Assembly (NCBI GenBank): GCA_024641245.1
Contig: JAHEDK010000012.1
Coordinates: 1 to 64,000 of the forward strand
From: Actinomycetes bacterium
GTDB lineage: Bacteria; Actinomycetota; Acidimicrobiia; Spongiisociales; JAHEDJ01
Length of the DNA: 64,000 nucleotides
Reading direction: 5' to 3'
Every line of letters begins with the position of its first letter. Within the stretch, counting starts at the first letter, position 1. The notes under the pieces were generated by a model. That model was not told the DNA's origin, did not search any database, and worked only from the letters and a program-made list of their open reading frames with translations. Made by a program: the position numbers and the translations under genes. Positions 18,276 through 27,145 of the stretch are shown in pieces.

Positions 18276-18680
18276 ATGGAGAAGATCGTCGTCGGTTTCA
18301 TCAGGTCGCCGGAAGGTGAGGCTGCGCTAAGCAAGGCCATCGACGAGGCGAAGCTGCGCCAGGCCCAGTTGATCGTGGTTCATTCCATGTACGGAGGACG
18401 CCGCGAGGAAGAAACCGAGGTCCTTGCCTACCGCCAGGAACTCGACGCGGTCGACGCCAAGCTCACGGAGGAGGGGGTCAACCACACCATGCACGAGTAC
18501 GTGCGCGGGCTCTCACCGTCTGAAGACCTCACCCGCACGGCGAAAGAAGTCGATGCCGACCTCATCGTGATCGGTCTTCGCCGGCGGACGCCGACCGGAA
18601 AATTCCTGCTCGGGTCGAATGCGCAGGAGATCCTCCTGGACGCCGATTGCCCGGTCCTGGCGGTGAAGGCGGCCAAGTAG
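18276..18680 (+). CDS. Universal stress protein, UspA family
   Basis: 134 residues, single Usp domain. It begins EKIVVGFIRSPEGEAAL and ends with the ATP-binding pattern GLRRRTPTGKFLLGSNAQ, where Gly and Ser match the G-x2-G-x9-G-S type with some variation, then ILLDADCPVLAVK. A GAAGAGGAGATAACAG ribosome site precedes the ATG. Family proteins bind ATP or AMP and respond to stress; the exact role is unknown. It is followed 43 bases later by alaX. Confidence 0.9.
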   Translation: MEKIVVGFIRSPEGEAALSKAIDEAKLRQAQLIVVHSMYGGRREEETEVLAYRQELDAVDAKLTEEGVNHTMHEYVRGLSPSEDLTRTAKEVDADLIVIGLRRRTPTGKFLLGSNAQEILLDADCPVLAVKAAK

Positions 18681-18723
18681 GAACGAGTAACGGGTACTCG
18701 ACGACAGGGTACCCGGAGCCTTT

Positions 18724-19425
18724 GTGCGCCTGTATCTAGTTGATGCATATCTGGCGACTTGCGACGCCAGCATCGTCGATATCGACAACGGCTGGTGGCT
18801 GCTCTCCGACACCGTGTTCTATCCGGGCGGAGGTGGCCAACCGGCCGATACCGGCACGATCACCCTCGAAGCGGTGAATCAACCGGTTGGCGAGGTTCGG
18901 TCCGAGCAAGGCGAGATCTGGCATCGGGTCGATCACATCGCAAGCCTCAACTCGAAGGTGCAATGCCACATCGATTGGGACCGACGCTATGCGCTGATGC
19001 GACATCACGCCCTGCTGCACATCGTCAACACGATTGCCTTGCGGGCATACGGCGGACTGATCACCGGCACCCTGATCGGCCGCGGCGTGTCCCGAATCGA
19101 CTTCAGCTTTGAAGCGTTCGACCGTTCAATGCTCTCAGAACTCGAATCCGAGGCGAACCAGGTGATTGCGGCGGACCTACCGATTTCCGCTTCCACCGTC
19201 ACGGAATCCGAGTTCCGAGCACGACCGGATCTGATTCGAACCCGCAACGTCCTGCCTCCGGTCGAAGAGGGAAGAGTGCGGATCGTGGAGATCGGAAGTC
19301 TGGATGCCCAGGCCTGCGGAGGCACCCACGTGCACTCGACCGGTGAGATCCGCGGTGCCCGAATCGACAGATTCGAGAACAAAGGCCGCCGCAACAAGCG
19401 CCTCTACTGGGTGCTGGAGGAATGA
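18724..19425 (+). CDS. alaX: Alanyl-tRNA editing protein AlaX
   Basis: Free-standing editing domain that hydrolyses Ser or Gly wrongly attached to tRNA-Ala. 233 residues from GTG 18724. The zinc ligands are HHALLH (about 97-102; H-x-x-x-H) and CGGTH (about 199-203). FYPGGGGQPADTG (about 37-49) is the conserved N-terminal loop. The length fits AlaX-M/L-like forms without a full C-terminal oligomerisation domain. The class may instead be the short threonyl-like form; AlaX is best supported by the GGGGQ motif. Confidence 0.9.
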   Translation: MRLYLVDAYLATCDASIVDIDNGWWLLSDTVFYPGGGGQPADTGTITLEAVNQPVGEVRSEQGEIWHRVDHIASLNSKVQCHIDWDRRYALMRHHALLHIVNTIALRAYGGLITGTLIGRGVSRIDFSFEAFDRSMLSELESEANQVIAADLPISASTVTESEFRARPDLIRTRNVLPPVEEGRVRIVEIGSLDAQACGGTHVHSTGEIRGARIDRFENKGRRNKRLYWVLEE

Positions 19426-19446
19426 GCTCACCTCGATCGCCATGAG

Positions 19447-20229
19447 CTACACGATGCGAGGGCGGCCGCAATAGACCGTGCAGGAATCACCTCGAACAAA
19501 CCCGACGACCGTCATACCCAACTCCTCACCCAGTTCAACGGCGAGCGACGAGGCAGCCGAAATACCGCACACGATGGGGAAACCCGCCACAGCCGCCTTC
19601 TGCACCACCTCGAACGAGATTCGGCCCGACACGAAGAGCACGAGATCGCCGAACCTCCACCGATCAGGTGCCAGCGCGCCGACGAGTTTGTCCACCGCGT
19701 TGTGTCTTCCGACATCCTCACGCAGGGTGATCAACACGCCGTCCACCGTCACAGCCGCGGCGGCGTGCAGTCCGCCGGTCTCGTCGAAGTTGATCTGGTG
19801 GGCCCGCATCAGTTCAGGGAGGCCTGCAAGCACATCCACCGACACCCTGAGTTCCGGGTTGAGTGGTCCGGAAGAAATCCGGATCGCATCGATCGAAGCT
19901 TTCCCACACACGCCACAGGATGACGTCGAGTAGAAGTTCCGCTGGAATCGGGTTGGATCGACAAACACGCCGCCTGCCGGCCGGAGGTCCCAGCGATTGG
20001 CGTCGATCTCATCAATTCCGGCCAGTTCGTGAGGGCCAGTGAGGATTCCTTCGGTGAGTGCGAACCCGAGGATCAACTCTGTGTCTTGGCCGGGCGTTCT
20101 CATCACGACGGCCAGCGGGGTCCCCTCGAGCCTGATCTCGAGCGGAGATTCCTCAACGATCCGGTCGTCAACCTGCTGCCAGACTGATCCCGCTCGCCGA
20201 TCGACCTTCCGTTCAACAATCCCCGACAT
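19447..20229 (-). CDS. fdhD: Formate dehydrogenase accessory sulfurtransferase FdhD
   Basis: Transfers sulfur from the cysteine desulfurase to the molybdenum cofactor of formate dehydrogenase. 260 residues from ATG 20229. The reactive pair is in SSCGVCGK (about residues 112-119). Conserved blocks FDETGGLHAAA and LREDVGRHNAVDKLVG follow. The frame extends upstream but without homology. No formate dehydrogenase or moa/mob genes are in the window, so the partner enzyme must be elsewhere. It converges with alaX (21 bases apart). Confidence 0.95.
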   Translation of the reverse strand: MSGIVERKVDRRAGSVWQQVDDRIVEESPLEIRLEGTPLAVVMRTPGQDTELILGFALTEGILTGPHELAGIDEIDANRWDLRPAGGVFVDPTRFQRNFYSTSSCGVCGKASIDAIRISSGPLNPELRVSVDVLAGLPELMRAHQINFDETGGLHAAAAVTVDGVLITLREDVGRHNAVDKLVGALAPDRWRFGDLVLFVSGRISFEVVQKAAVAGFPIVCGISAASSLAVELGEELGMTVVGFVRGDSCTVYCGRPRIV

Positions 20230-20370
20230 GATGAGGAACGTACTACTTATCGAGAAGGAGCGGGGCAGCGGCGGCGTTCCAAGGTCGTAGGTTCTCAGTT
20301 TTGGCGCGACCCTGTTCGATGCAGTCTGCAGGCGCAGCTCGTCCCCAGGCGTCGCCACGAGGTATCCTTG

Positions 20371-20484
20371 GCCTCCCTAACACCACCCCGGGGAGTCGGG
20401 CCAGCCGACTGAGAGGGAAGCCCCGCCGCAAGGCGAATGCTACCGACCCGTGGAACCTGAACTGGGTTATGCCAGCGGAGGAAG
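20371..20484 (+). promoter_or_regulatory. TPP riboswitch (THI element)
   Basis: The hallmark CTGAGA is at 20409-20414, and ACCTGAACTGGGTTATGCCAG starting at 20455 matches the second TPP-binding arm. CCTCC (about 20372) and GGAGG (about 20477) can form the closing P1 stem. It lies 78 bases before thiB, the expected position for control of thiamine uptake. Binding of thiamine pyrophosphate would turn the operon down; the expression platform is probably ribosome-site sequestration, which I cannot confirm. Confidence 0.93.
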
Positions 20485-20562
20485 AGAGTGGATCACCACA
20501 CAGCATCACTACAAGAGCCGGGTCCTTCCGCGTCCGGCCGCGCCACGAGGAAGGACCCCGCA

Positions 20563-21618
20563 TTGCGAACGACCATCTTCGGAGTTGTACTCCTACTCCT
20601 TCTCGCCGCCTGTGGGGAATCGGATGCCAACGGAGCGGCTCCGACCGTCCCGGATACGCTGACCCTGATCACCCACCAATCGTTCGCCGTGTCGGACGGG
20701 ATCATCGAACGCTTCGAGGCCGAACACGGCATTACCGTTGAGATCCTGCGTTCCGATGATGCCGGGGCAATGCTCAATCAGGCGATCCTCACGAAAGGCA
20801 ATCCGCTCGGAGACGTGGTTTACGGAATCGACAACACCTTCCTGAGCCGTGCTCTCGATGCCGGCATCCTCGATTCGTATTCTTCTCCCAGGCTGACCAC
20901 GGTTCCCGACGATCTGCAACTGGATCCGGAACACCGGGCAACACCCATCGATTACGGAGACGTTTGCATCAACTTCGATCGTTCGGTAATAAGTGACGAC
21001 GACGCCCCCGCTTCGCTGGCGGCCCTCGCCGACGATCGTTTTCTCGGGCAACTCGTCGTCGAGAACCCGGCGACGTCATCACCGGGCCTCGCCTTCCTAT
21101 TCGCCACCATCGCCGAGTTCGGTGAAGAAGGTGACTACACGTGGAAGGACTACTGGGCCGATCTGAACGCCAACGAGGTCATGGTGAGCGCCGGATGGGA
21201 TGACGCCTATTACAGCCAGTTCTCGGGCGGAGCGGGCCAGGGGGAACGGCCACTCGTGGTGTCGTACGCCTCGTCACCGGTGGCCGAGGTCGTCTATTCA
21301 GAGACGCCACTCGATGAGGCGCCGACCGGTGTGATGCAGGCGGGCTGTTTCCGCCAGATCGAGTTCGCCGGCGTGCTGACCGGGTCCGACGCCCCCGAAC
21401 TCGCCGGGGCGTTCATCGACTTCATGCTGAGCATCGAATTCCAGGAAGACATACCACTCAACATGTTCGTGTTCCCCGCCAATCAAGAAGCCCAACTGCC
21501 CGCCGTATTCATTGACAACACCGCGATTCCCCCACGCGTCGCCACGCTCGACCCGGCGCTAATCGATGCCAACCGGCAGCGCTGGATCGAAGAGTGGGAC
21601 GCCGTGATGCTGCCGTGA
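20563..21618 (+). CDS. thiB: Thiamine ABC transporter, substrate-binding lipoprotein
   Basis: Binds thiamine or its phosphates outside the membrane. 351 residues from a TTG at 20563 with an AGGAAGGA site 7 bases upstream. A longer frame runs back into the riboswitch. Signal peptide then the lipobox LLAAC at about 13-17. The mature part resembles TbpA/ThiB: LTLITHQSFAVSDGIIERFE, GDVVYGIDNTFLSRAL, DYGDVCINFD, then SPGLAFLFATI and the C-terminal EFAGVLTGSD-like region. It is the first gene after the TPP riboswitch and overlaps thiP by 4 bases. Confidence 0.93.
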   Translation: MRTTIFGVVLLLLLAACGESDANGAAPTVPDTLTLITHQSFAVSDGIIERFEAEHGITVEILRSDDAGAMLNQAILTKGNPLGDVVYGIDNTFLSRALDAGILDSYSSPRLTTVPDDLQLDPEHRATPIDYGDVCINFDRSVISDDDAPASLAALADDRFLGQLVVENPATSSPGLAFLFATIAEFGEEGDYTWKDYWADLNANEVMVSAGWDDAYYSQFSGGAGQGERPLVVSYASSPVAEVVYSETPLDEAPTGVMQAGCFRQIEFAGVLTGSDAPELAGAFIDFMLSIEFQEDIPLNMFVFPANQEAQLPAVFIDNTAIPPRVATLDPALIDANRQRWIEEWDAVMLP

Positions 21619-23261
21619 CGACCCTCTCGAGGAAACGGCGAGCCGCCTGGACCGGCGGATTGGCGCGGATCCTCGTCGTGGCCATCCCGCTCGGTTTCCT
21701 GGCTGCCGCCTTCCTCTACCCGCTCGGTTCGATCCTCCTCACGGGCCTCTCGGGGGAAGCCGGCGGACTGGCCCCGTTCGGTGAAGTGTTCGGAAGGGCG
21801 TCGCTGCGGGGGGTGGCCTGGTTCACCCTCTGGCAGGCGATCGCCTCAACGATCCTGACGGTCGTGGTGGCCATGCCGGCCGCCTACGTATTCGCACGGT
21901 ACGACTTCCCTGGGCGCTCATTGCTGAGAGCGGCGGTGACGATACCGTTCGTACTCCCGACGCTGGTGGTCGGCTCCGCGTTCCTCGCCCTGCTCGGCCC
22001 CCGGGGAGCACTCGGGATCGATTTGTCCTCGACGATCTGGGCGATCCTCCTCGCCCACGTCTTCTACAACTACGCGGTCGTAGTGAGAACCGTAGGCGGA
22101 CTGTGGGCGCATCTCGATCCTCGCCTCACTGAGGCTGCCAGGGTCTTGGGTGCCGGCCGGTGGCGAGCGTTTCGAACCGTCACGTTGCCCTTGCTGCGTC
22201 CGGCGATCGCGGCGGCGTCGTCGATCATCTTCCTTTTCACATTCACGTCGTTCGGCGTGATCCTGGTCCTCGGGAACCTCGAGTTCCGCACGGTCGAGGT
22301 CGAGATCTGGCGGCAGACGATGAGCTTCCTCAACCTGCCGGTAGCTGCCGCGCTGTCGGTGTTGCAGTTGGCGGCCGTCTCGCTCATCCTCCTGACCTAC
22401 TCGCGCTATCAGCAACGGCGGGCGGTCGAGCAACGCCTGGCGCCGGCAACGGCCCGGAAGCCACAAACTGCCCGAGAGTGGTGGACGGTTGGCGGCACCC
22501 TCACCTTCACTGCCTTGTTCCTGGGCACGCCTCTGCTGTTGTTGGTCGAGCGTTCGCTTCAGGTTGGGGAAGGCTGGAGCACAACCGCCTACACCTCTCT
22601 GGCCGATGCGAGCGATTCATCCCTGTTCGTCCCGGCCACCGAAGCCATCGCCAACTCAATCGGATTCGGAATCGTGGCGATGATGATCGCCCTGGTGGTC
22701 GGCATCCTGGCCGCCACCGTCATTGCCTACCGGCAGGGGCCCGTCTCACAGTGGTTTGATCTGCTTCTCATGCTCCCGCTCGGAACATCGGCGGTCACGA
22801 TCGGATTCGGTTTCCTCGTCGCCTTCGATTCGCCAGTCGACTTGCGCACGTCTCCGTTCTTGATCCCGCTCGCCCACTCGCTGATCGCCATCCCATTCGT
22901 GGTCCGCACCGTCGTTCCGGTGATGCAAGCTATCCGCCGTCGGCTCCGCGAGGCAGCCCGGGTGCTGGGCGCCTCGCCGTTTCGCGCCTGGCGGGAGATC
23001 GATCTGCCACTCATTGCACGATCCGGCCTCGTGGCCGCCGGATTCGCGTTTGCCATCTCCCTGGGGGAGTTCGGCGCGACGGCTTTCTTGGTCCGACCCG
23101 AACGCCCCACCATGCCAATTGCGATCTTCCGCTTGCTCGGGCGGCCGGGCGACCTGAACTTCGGAAGAGCGATGGCTCTGAGCACCATCCTGATGGTGCT
23201 GACGGCAGCCTCGATCATGGTCATCGAGCGGTTCAGGCTCGGCGAGACCGGGGAGTTCTGA
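21615..23261 (+). CDS. thiP: Thiamine ABC transporter, permease
   Basis: 548 residues, GTG start overlapping the thiB stop (GTGA). About 12 membrane helices in two halves, each with a BPD_transp EAA loop: EAARVLGAGRWRAFRTVTLP (about 175-195) and EAARVLGASPFRAWREIDLP (about 445-465). Such a fused double permease is typical of ThiP. It works with thiB upstream and the ATPase one base downstream. Confidence 0.94.
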   Translation: MTTLSRKRRAAWTGGLARILVVAIPLGFLAAAFLYPLGSILLTGLSGEAGGLAPFGEVFGRASLRGVAWFTLWQAIASTILTVVVAMPAAYVFARYDFPGRSLLRAAVTIPFVLPTLVVGSAFLALLGPRGALGIDLSSTIWAILLAHVFYNYAVVVRTVGGLWAHLDPRLTEAARVLGAGRWRAFRTVTLPLLRPAIAAASSIIFLFTFTSFGVILVLGNLEFRTVEVEIWRQTMSFLNLPVAAALSVLQLAAVSLILLTYSRYQQRRAVEQRLAPATARKPQTAREWWTVGGTLTFTALFLGTPLLLLVERSLQVGEGWSTTAYTSLADASDSSLFVPATEAIANSIGFGIVAMMIALVVGILAATVIAYRQGPVSQWFDLLLMLPLGTSAVTIGFGFLVAFDSPVDLRTSPFLIPLAHSLIAIPFVVRTVVPVMQAIRRRLREAARVLGASPFRAWREIDLPLIARSGLVAAGFAFAISLGEFGATAFLVRPERPTMPIAIFRLLGRPGDLNFGRAMALSTILMVLTAASIMVIERFRLGETGEF

Positions 23262-23262
23262 G

Positions 23263-24261
23263 ATGCTGCTCGTCGAGCGTGTCACCGTGGAGATTCTGGG
23301 CACCGCCATCTTGAGCGACGTCGATATCGAGGTACAGGATGGGGAGGTGCTGGCGGTCCTCGGTCCGAGCGGTTCCGGCAAGACGACCCTCCTCCGAACG
23401 ATCGCTGGCCTCCAGCCGCCGACCCGCGGCACACTGCGGTGGGACGGTGAGGACCTCGCCCGGGTACCCGTCGAGAACCGGGGTTTCGGCCTGATGTTTC
23501 AGGACTACGCGCTCTTCCCCCATCAATCGATCGGAGCCAACGTCGCCTTCGGGCTGCGCATGCAACGTCGTCCGGTCGCCGAGATCGACGCCAGGGTCTC
23601 CGAGGTACTCGATTGGGTCGGCCTGCCCGCCTACGCGGACCGGCGGATCACGAACCTATCCGGCGGCGAACAGCAGCGGGTTGCCCTCGCCAGAGCGTTG
23701 GCGCCGGCACCCCGATTGCTCATGCTGGACGAACCGCTCGGGTCGCTCGATCGGATACTACGTGAACGTCTCATAGTCGAGCTCCGCCAGTTGCTGGTCG
23801 ATCACTCCATAACCGCGGTGTACGTCACGCACGATCAGGAGGAGGCTTTCACGATCGCCGACCGCCTGCTCGTGCTGCGGGACGGAACCGTCGCCCAGGA
23901 GGGAACACCGGAGTCCGTCTACCGGCAACCCGTAGATGAATGGACGGCCCGCTTCCTCGGTTTCCGCAACATCGTGCGGGCAGATGTCACAGAAGGAACC
24001 GCAAGGACATCATGGGGGTCGTTTCCGACGCAACACGAACGCCCGGGCTCCTTCACGCTCGTCATCCCACCAGATGCGATCGAACTCGACCCGAACGGCG
24101 CCGTACGAGGAATTGTGGATAGCCGGGTATTCCGCGGTGGTCACCACGTGCTGGGCGTCTCGGTTACGGGTGAAACCATCCTCGACGTCGAGATCGTGGG
24201 ACCGCCGCCGGAGATCGGAGCAGAGATCAAGCTCCGGGTCACGAACGCGGTCGTGCTGTAG
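23263..24261 (+). CDS. thiQ: Thiamine ABC transporter, ATPase
   Basis: 332 residues. Walker A GPSGSGKTT (about 34-42), signature LSGGEQQRVALARAL (about 131-145), Walker B LLMLDEP, and the H-loop THDQEEAF. The last 90 residues form a TOBE-like regulatory domain, which the short E. coli ThiQ lacks; the same layout occurs in iron and polyamine importers, so assignment to thiamine rests on the riboswitch and operon. The ATG is one base after the thiP stop. Confidence 0.9.
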   Translation: MLLVERVTVEILGTAILSDVDIEVQDGEVLAVLGPSGSGKTTLLRTIAGLQPPTRGTLRWDGEDLARVPVENRGFGLMFQDYALFPHQSIGANVAFGLRMQRRPVAEIDARVSEVLDWVGLPAYADRRITNLSGGEQQRVALARALAPAPRLLMLDEPLGSLDRILRERLIVELRQLLVDHSITAVYVTHDQEEAFTIADRLLVLRDGTVAQEGTPESVYRQPVDEWTARFLGFRNIVRADVTEGTARTSWGSFPTQHERPGSFTLVIPPDAIELDPNGAVRGIVDSRVFRGGHHVLGVSVTGETILDVEIVGPPPEIGAEIKLRVTNAVVL

Positions 24262-24364
24262 CCGTCGACCCGCTCCTTATCGCGTTTCTCCCACACGCAT
24301 TGGGAGGAATCCCGATTCCCCGAGGGGAGGGAACCAACCCGGGAGCTAAACCAGACGCCAACCC

Positions 24365-24763
24365 TCACAACCGAAGTGGCTCGATTGCCTCGAGAAAGCC
24401 GGCAGGAGCACGGCGGGGCCGACCGGTTCCATCGGTGATCGCACCGGTGAGTTCGAGCGCGGCTACCAGTTCACCGCCCGAACGAGTCTCCTGTCTCCAC
24501 CGTGAGGTAACCCGTTTCGACTCCACCAGGCTGCTCGTGATCTCGAGGATCTCGCCGTAGACGGCCGGGCGGTGAAACCTTGCCTGCACGTCGCTCACCA
24601 CGAGGTGGAAGCCCTCTTCCTTCAGCCGGGTCAGGTCGTATCCGACCGAAGCGAGGGCCTCAATCCTGGCCGTCTCGAAATACGAGAAGTAGACCGCGTG
24701 GTTGACATGGTCGTACGGATCGAGTTCATAGAAACGGACCTGGACGTTCGTAGTGTGGGGCAT
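24365..24763 (-). CDS. Acyl-CoA thioesterase, 4HBT hot-dog family
   Basis: 132 residues. VRFYELDPYDHVNHAVYFSY carries the active-site Asp-His-Val-N pattern of YbgC/4HBT enzymes, followed by YFETARIEAL. A GTG two codons upstream is possible. Single hot-dog domain, cytosolic. Substrate is a guess, probably short- or medium-chain acyl-CoA. It converges with thiQ and diverges from the MDR gene. Confidence 0.85.
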   Translation of the reverse strand: MPHTTNVQVRFYELDPYDHVNHAVYFSYFETARIEALASVGYDLTRLKEEGFHLVVSDVQARFHRPAVYGEILEITSSLVESKRVTSRWRQETRSGGELVAALELTGAITDGTGRPRRAPAGFLEAIEPLRL

Positions 24764-24884
24764 ATCCACCAGGATACGGATTAAGAGACGGGAGGCGCTG
24801 GGCGTCGAGTCGCAAACGGGTGAGTTGTCGCGATTTATGCAGCCGTTTCCGGAACTGGGAGGCGAAGACCATTAGCCTCGTCCC

Positions 24885-25904
24885 ATGCGCGCATGGGTAT
24901 TGAACGAAGCGAACGGCCCGGAGTCGTTCACACTGCAAGAGGTCCCTACACCGGAACCCGGACCGGGCGAGGTGCGGATCCGTCTCGAAGTCTCCGCCCT
25001 GAACCACCTCGACCTGTGGGTTTCAAGGGGCATGCCGGCGCCTCACGAGTTCCCTCACATTGCCGGAGCAGACGGCACCGGGGTGATCGACGCGATCGGA
25101 GCAGAAGTCACCACGGTGGCTGTCGGAGACACCATGACGATCAATCCGTCGATGTCGTGTGGGCAATGCCAGGTGTGCCTCGCCGGGAGCACGCCCTTCT
25201 GTAGGTCCTACTCCATCCTCGGCGAGCACTCAAACGGCACGCTGGCAGAGTTCGCGGTGGTACCGGCCCGCAACGTGGTGGCGCGGCCATCCGGGATCAC
25301 GACCGTCGAGGCCGGTTCCTACGGACTGGCCTATGGCACGGCGATGCGAATGTTGCGACGAACCGGGCTCGAGTCCGGCGACGTCCTCCTGGTGGTGGGC
25401 ATCGGAGGGGGCGTGTCGGCCGCAGCCCAGCTCATCGGCCAGGCAATGGGAGCGAACGTCTTTGTCACCTCCCGCAGCGTTGACAAGATCGCCCGTGCTA
25501 TTGAGATGGGCGCAGCAGGAGGATTCGACTCCGGTGGCGAGTTCGCCAGGGACCTCAAGAGGGCCCTCGGGCGCGGCGCCGATGTCGTGATCGAGAACGT
25601 TGGTCCGGCCACCTGGAACCAGTCGATTCGATCTCTCGAAGCCGGCGGCCGGCTGGCGATCTGTGGGTCGACTAGCGGCCCCAAGGTCGAGATCTCCGTC
25701 CCATACCTGTTCTTCAAGCAGTTGGAGATCATTGGTTCGACGATGTTCGATCACGCGGAGTTCGACCGCGTAACTCGCCTAATCGGGAGTGGAGCCGTGC
25801 CGGTCGTCGTCGACTCGGTATACGAATTCGAGGATCTGCCTGACGCTATTGCCCGACTTGACTCGGGAGACCAACGCGGGAAAGTGGCCATCCGGCACGG
25901 CTGA
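24885..25904 (+). CDS. Zinc-dependent MDR alcohol dehydrogenase / quinone reductase-like
   Basis: 339 residues. GroES-like N-terminal domain with the structural-zinc lobe CGQCQVCLAGSTPFC (about 90-104), then a Rossmann domain with VVGIGGGVSAAAQLIGQAMGA (about 168-188) and GRLAICGSTSGP. The N-terminal catalytic pocket has D-G-T-G and ADGTGVI rather than the classic H-E-x2-G. Family members oxidise alcohols or reduce quinones and enones. Substrate not inferable from neighbours, which are a thioesterase and tRNA genes. Confidence 0.85.
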   Translation: MRAWVLNEANGPESFTLQEVPTPEPGPGEVRIRLEVSALNHLDLWVSRGMPAPHEFPHIAGADGTGVIDAIGAEVTTVAVGDTMTINPSMSCGQCQVCLAGSTPFCRSYSILGEHSNGTLAEFAVVPARNVVARPSGITTVEAGSYGLAYGTAMRMLRRTGLESGDVLLVVGIGGGVSAAAQLIGQAMGANVFVTSRSVDKIARAIEMGAAGGFDSGGEFARDLKRALGRGADVVIENVGPATWNQSIRSLEAGGRLAICGSTSGPKVEISVPYLFFKQLEIIGSTMFDHAEFDRVTRLIGSGAVPVVVDSVYEFEDLPDAIARLDSGDQRGKVAIRHG

Positions 25905-25929
25905 TCATCGAGCCGTTTTCGCTTTGGCA

Positions 25930-25958
25930 TTGACGTCGTGAGGGGCACTATCCTTATT
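25930..25958 (+). promoter_or_regulatory. Possible promoter of the tRNA-Asp/Phe pair
   Basis: TTGACG at 25930-25935 and CTTATT at 25953-25958 with a 17-base spacer, about 40 bases before tRNA-Asp. The -35 match is good, the -10 weak. Confidence 0.35.
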
Positions 25959-25996
25959 GCCTGACGGTTCCCGGATTTCCACCGGGATCACGCCAC

Positions 25997-26071
25997 GGGG
26001 GCGTGGTGAAGTCTGGAGTTCACGCCGGCCTGTCAAGCCGGAGGTCGCGAGTTCAAATCTCGTCGTCCCCG
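25997..26071 (+). tRNA. tRNA-Asp (GTC)
   Basis: Acceptor GGGGGCG (25997-26003) pairs with CGTCCCC (26064-26070) with one G-T pair; discriminator G at 26071. Anticodon stem CCGGC/GCCGG encloses CTGTCAA, anticodon GTC. CCA not encoded. Confidence 0.97.
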
Positions 26072-26074
26072 CTA

Positions 26075-26098
26075 GAAGCCCTGATCCGTCAGGGCTTC
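26075..26098 (+). terminator. Perfect hairpin between tRNA-Asp and tRNA-Phe
   Basis: GAAGCCCTG (26075-26083) pairs fully with CAGGGCTTC (26090-26098) around a 6-base loop. It lies between the two tRNAs, so it may be a processing signal or an attenuator rather than a full stop. Confidence 0.5.
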
Positions 26099-26100
26099 GT

Positions 26101-26173
26101 GGTCAGGTAGCTCAGTTGGTAGAGCGCTGGTCTGAAAAACCAGAGGTCGGCGGATCGATCCCGCCCCTGACCA
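26101..26173 (+). tRNA. tRNA-Phe (GAA)
   Basis: Acceptor GGTCAGG (26101-26107) pairs with CCTGACC (26166-26172); discriminator A at 26173. Anticodon stem CTGGT/ACCAG encloses CTGAAAA, anticodon GAA. CCA not encoded. Confidence 0.97.
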
Positions 26174-26177
26174 CTCC

Positions 26178-26200
26178 GAACCTGCCCAATGGGCGGGTTC
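26178..26200 (+). terminator. Hairpin after tRNA-Phe
   Basis: GAACCTGCCC (26178-26187) pairs with GGGCGGGTTC (26191-26200), one G-T pair, followed by CTTTGG. A second stem, AAAGCCC with GGGCTTT, spans about 26232-26258. One of them probably ends the tRNA transcript. Confidence 0.5.
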
Positions 26201-26397
26201 CTTTGGAGTATGTCGCGATGACACTCCTCCCGAAAGCCCTTGTTTGACAGGGGCTTTGTCACGAACCCCTAACCACGGGAACCTCATCCCATGAGGCCGG
26301 CGCAATCCCGGGATCGCCAATCTGCACTCCGGACCAACCGTTGACGGATATCGACCTCCGGGTGACAATGACCGTGGGACGAAAGGTGGTGCAGAGC

Positions 26398-26964
26398 ATG
26401 GACGATGGTCATCCATCCGATCCCGAACCCGCCGCGGCTCCAACCCCGAACAGCATCCGGGCAGAACGATTCGGCGGCCCTGTTCTGACGGGGAATGCCG
26501 AATTCTCGGCCTCGGGATTTCTGGTCAAGAAGTGCGAGCTGAGAAGCAGTGTGGGCAAGGTGGCGACTGTACGCGGCAACGACGTTCGATTCCGGGACGG
26601 CTCCAAGTTGAGTTTCGAGACGTTCAGCGCCGGTGTCCGCCCCCGGCACGGTCGCACGGTACTGGTGGATCTCGGGGGCAACACGCGGGCGGAGGCAGAG
26701 TGGACGGCCCTTGATCACTATTTTGCAGTCCGGGGAGGCGATTGCACCTACACCGTTGATCGGGACGACCGCGCCGGCGGCTGGCGGATTCACGCCGACG
26801 GGGTGGTGGCTACCTTTGACCATCACAGGATTGAGGTCGAAGATCCGGTTCCGGTCGTCGCAGCATTGCTGGCCTGGAGGGTCGCTCGCACGCTCGAACA
26901 CGTCCCTGCCTTTGGAAAACAAACCGCCAGGGCGTGGGATCGAACTGAAATCCTCGGCTCGTAG
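26398..26964 (+). CDS. Hypothetical soluble protein
   Basis: 188 residues from the ATG at 26398, which has AAAGGTGG upstream; in-frame starts at 26341 or 26368 are possible. A Pro/Glu-rich N-terminus leads into a beta-rich region (FGGPVLTGNAEF, VATVRGNDVRFRDGSKLSF) and a HYFAVRGGDCTYTVDRDD segment. No TM or signal. The composition is not like a shadow frame, and it resembles the PH- or tubby-like small beta proteins, but I cannot name a family. Confidence 0.5.
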   Translation: MDDGHPSDPEPAAAPTPNSIRAERFGGPVLTGNAEFSASGFLVKKCELRSSVGKVATVRGNDVRFRDGSKLSFETFSAGVRPRHGRTVLVDLGGNTRAEAEWTALDHYFAVRGGDCTYTVDRDDRAGGWRIHADGVVATFDHHRIEVEDPVPVVAALLAWRVARTLEHVPAFGKQTARAWDRTEILGS

Positions 26965-27145
26965 CGGCGATGAGTCAGGTCCGGCTCTTTGAGCATTGCT
27001 GCGCGACATCGCGATAAACCGTCGGGCTGCGTTGTCGTCAAAGAGGAACCAGCCTCTCTCCGTAACCGGCCGACTGCATGGATGTGCCCCGCCCGATCTG
27101 CGCGTTCTGTGAGTAGTTACCGGTTCTCGCATTGTTCACGACTCC

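Noticed and set aside
25957..26247. 96-residue frame over the tRNA genes
   Set aside because: Covers tRNA-Asp and tRNA-Phe, whose folds are certain.
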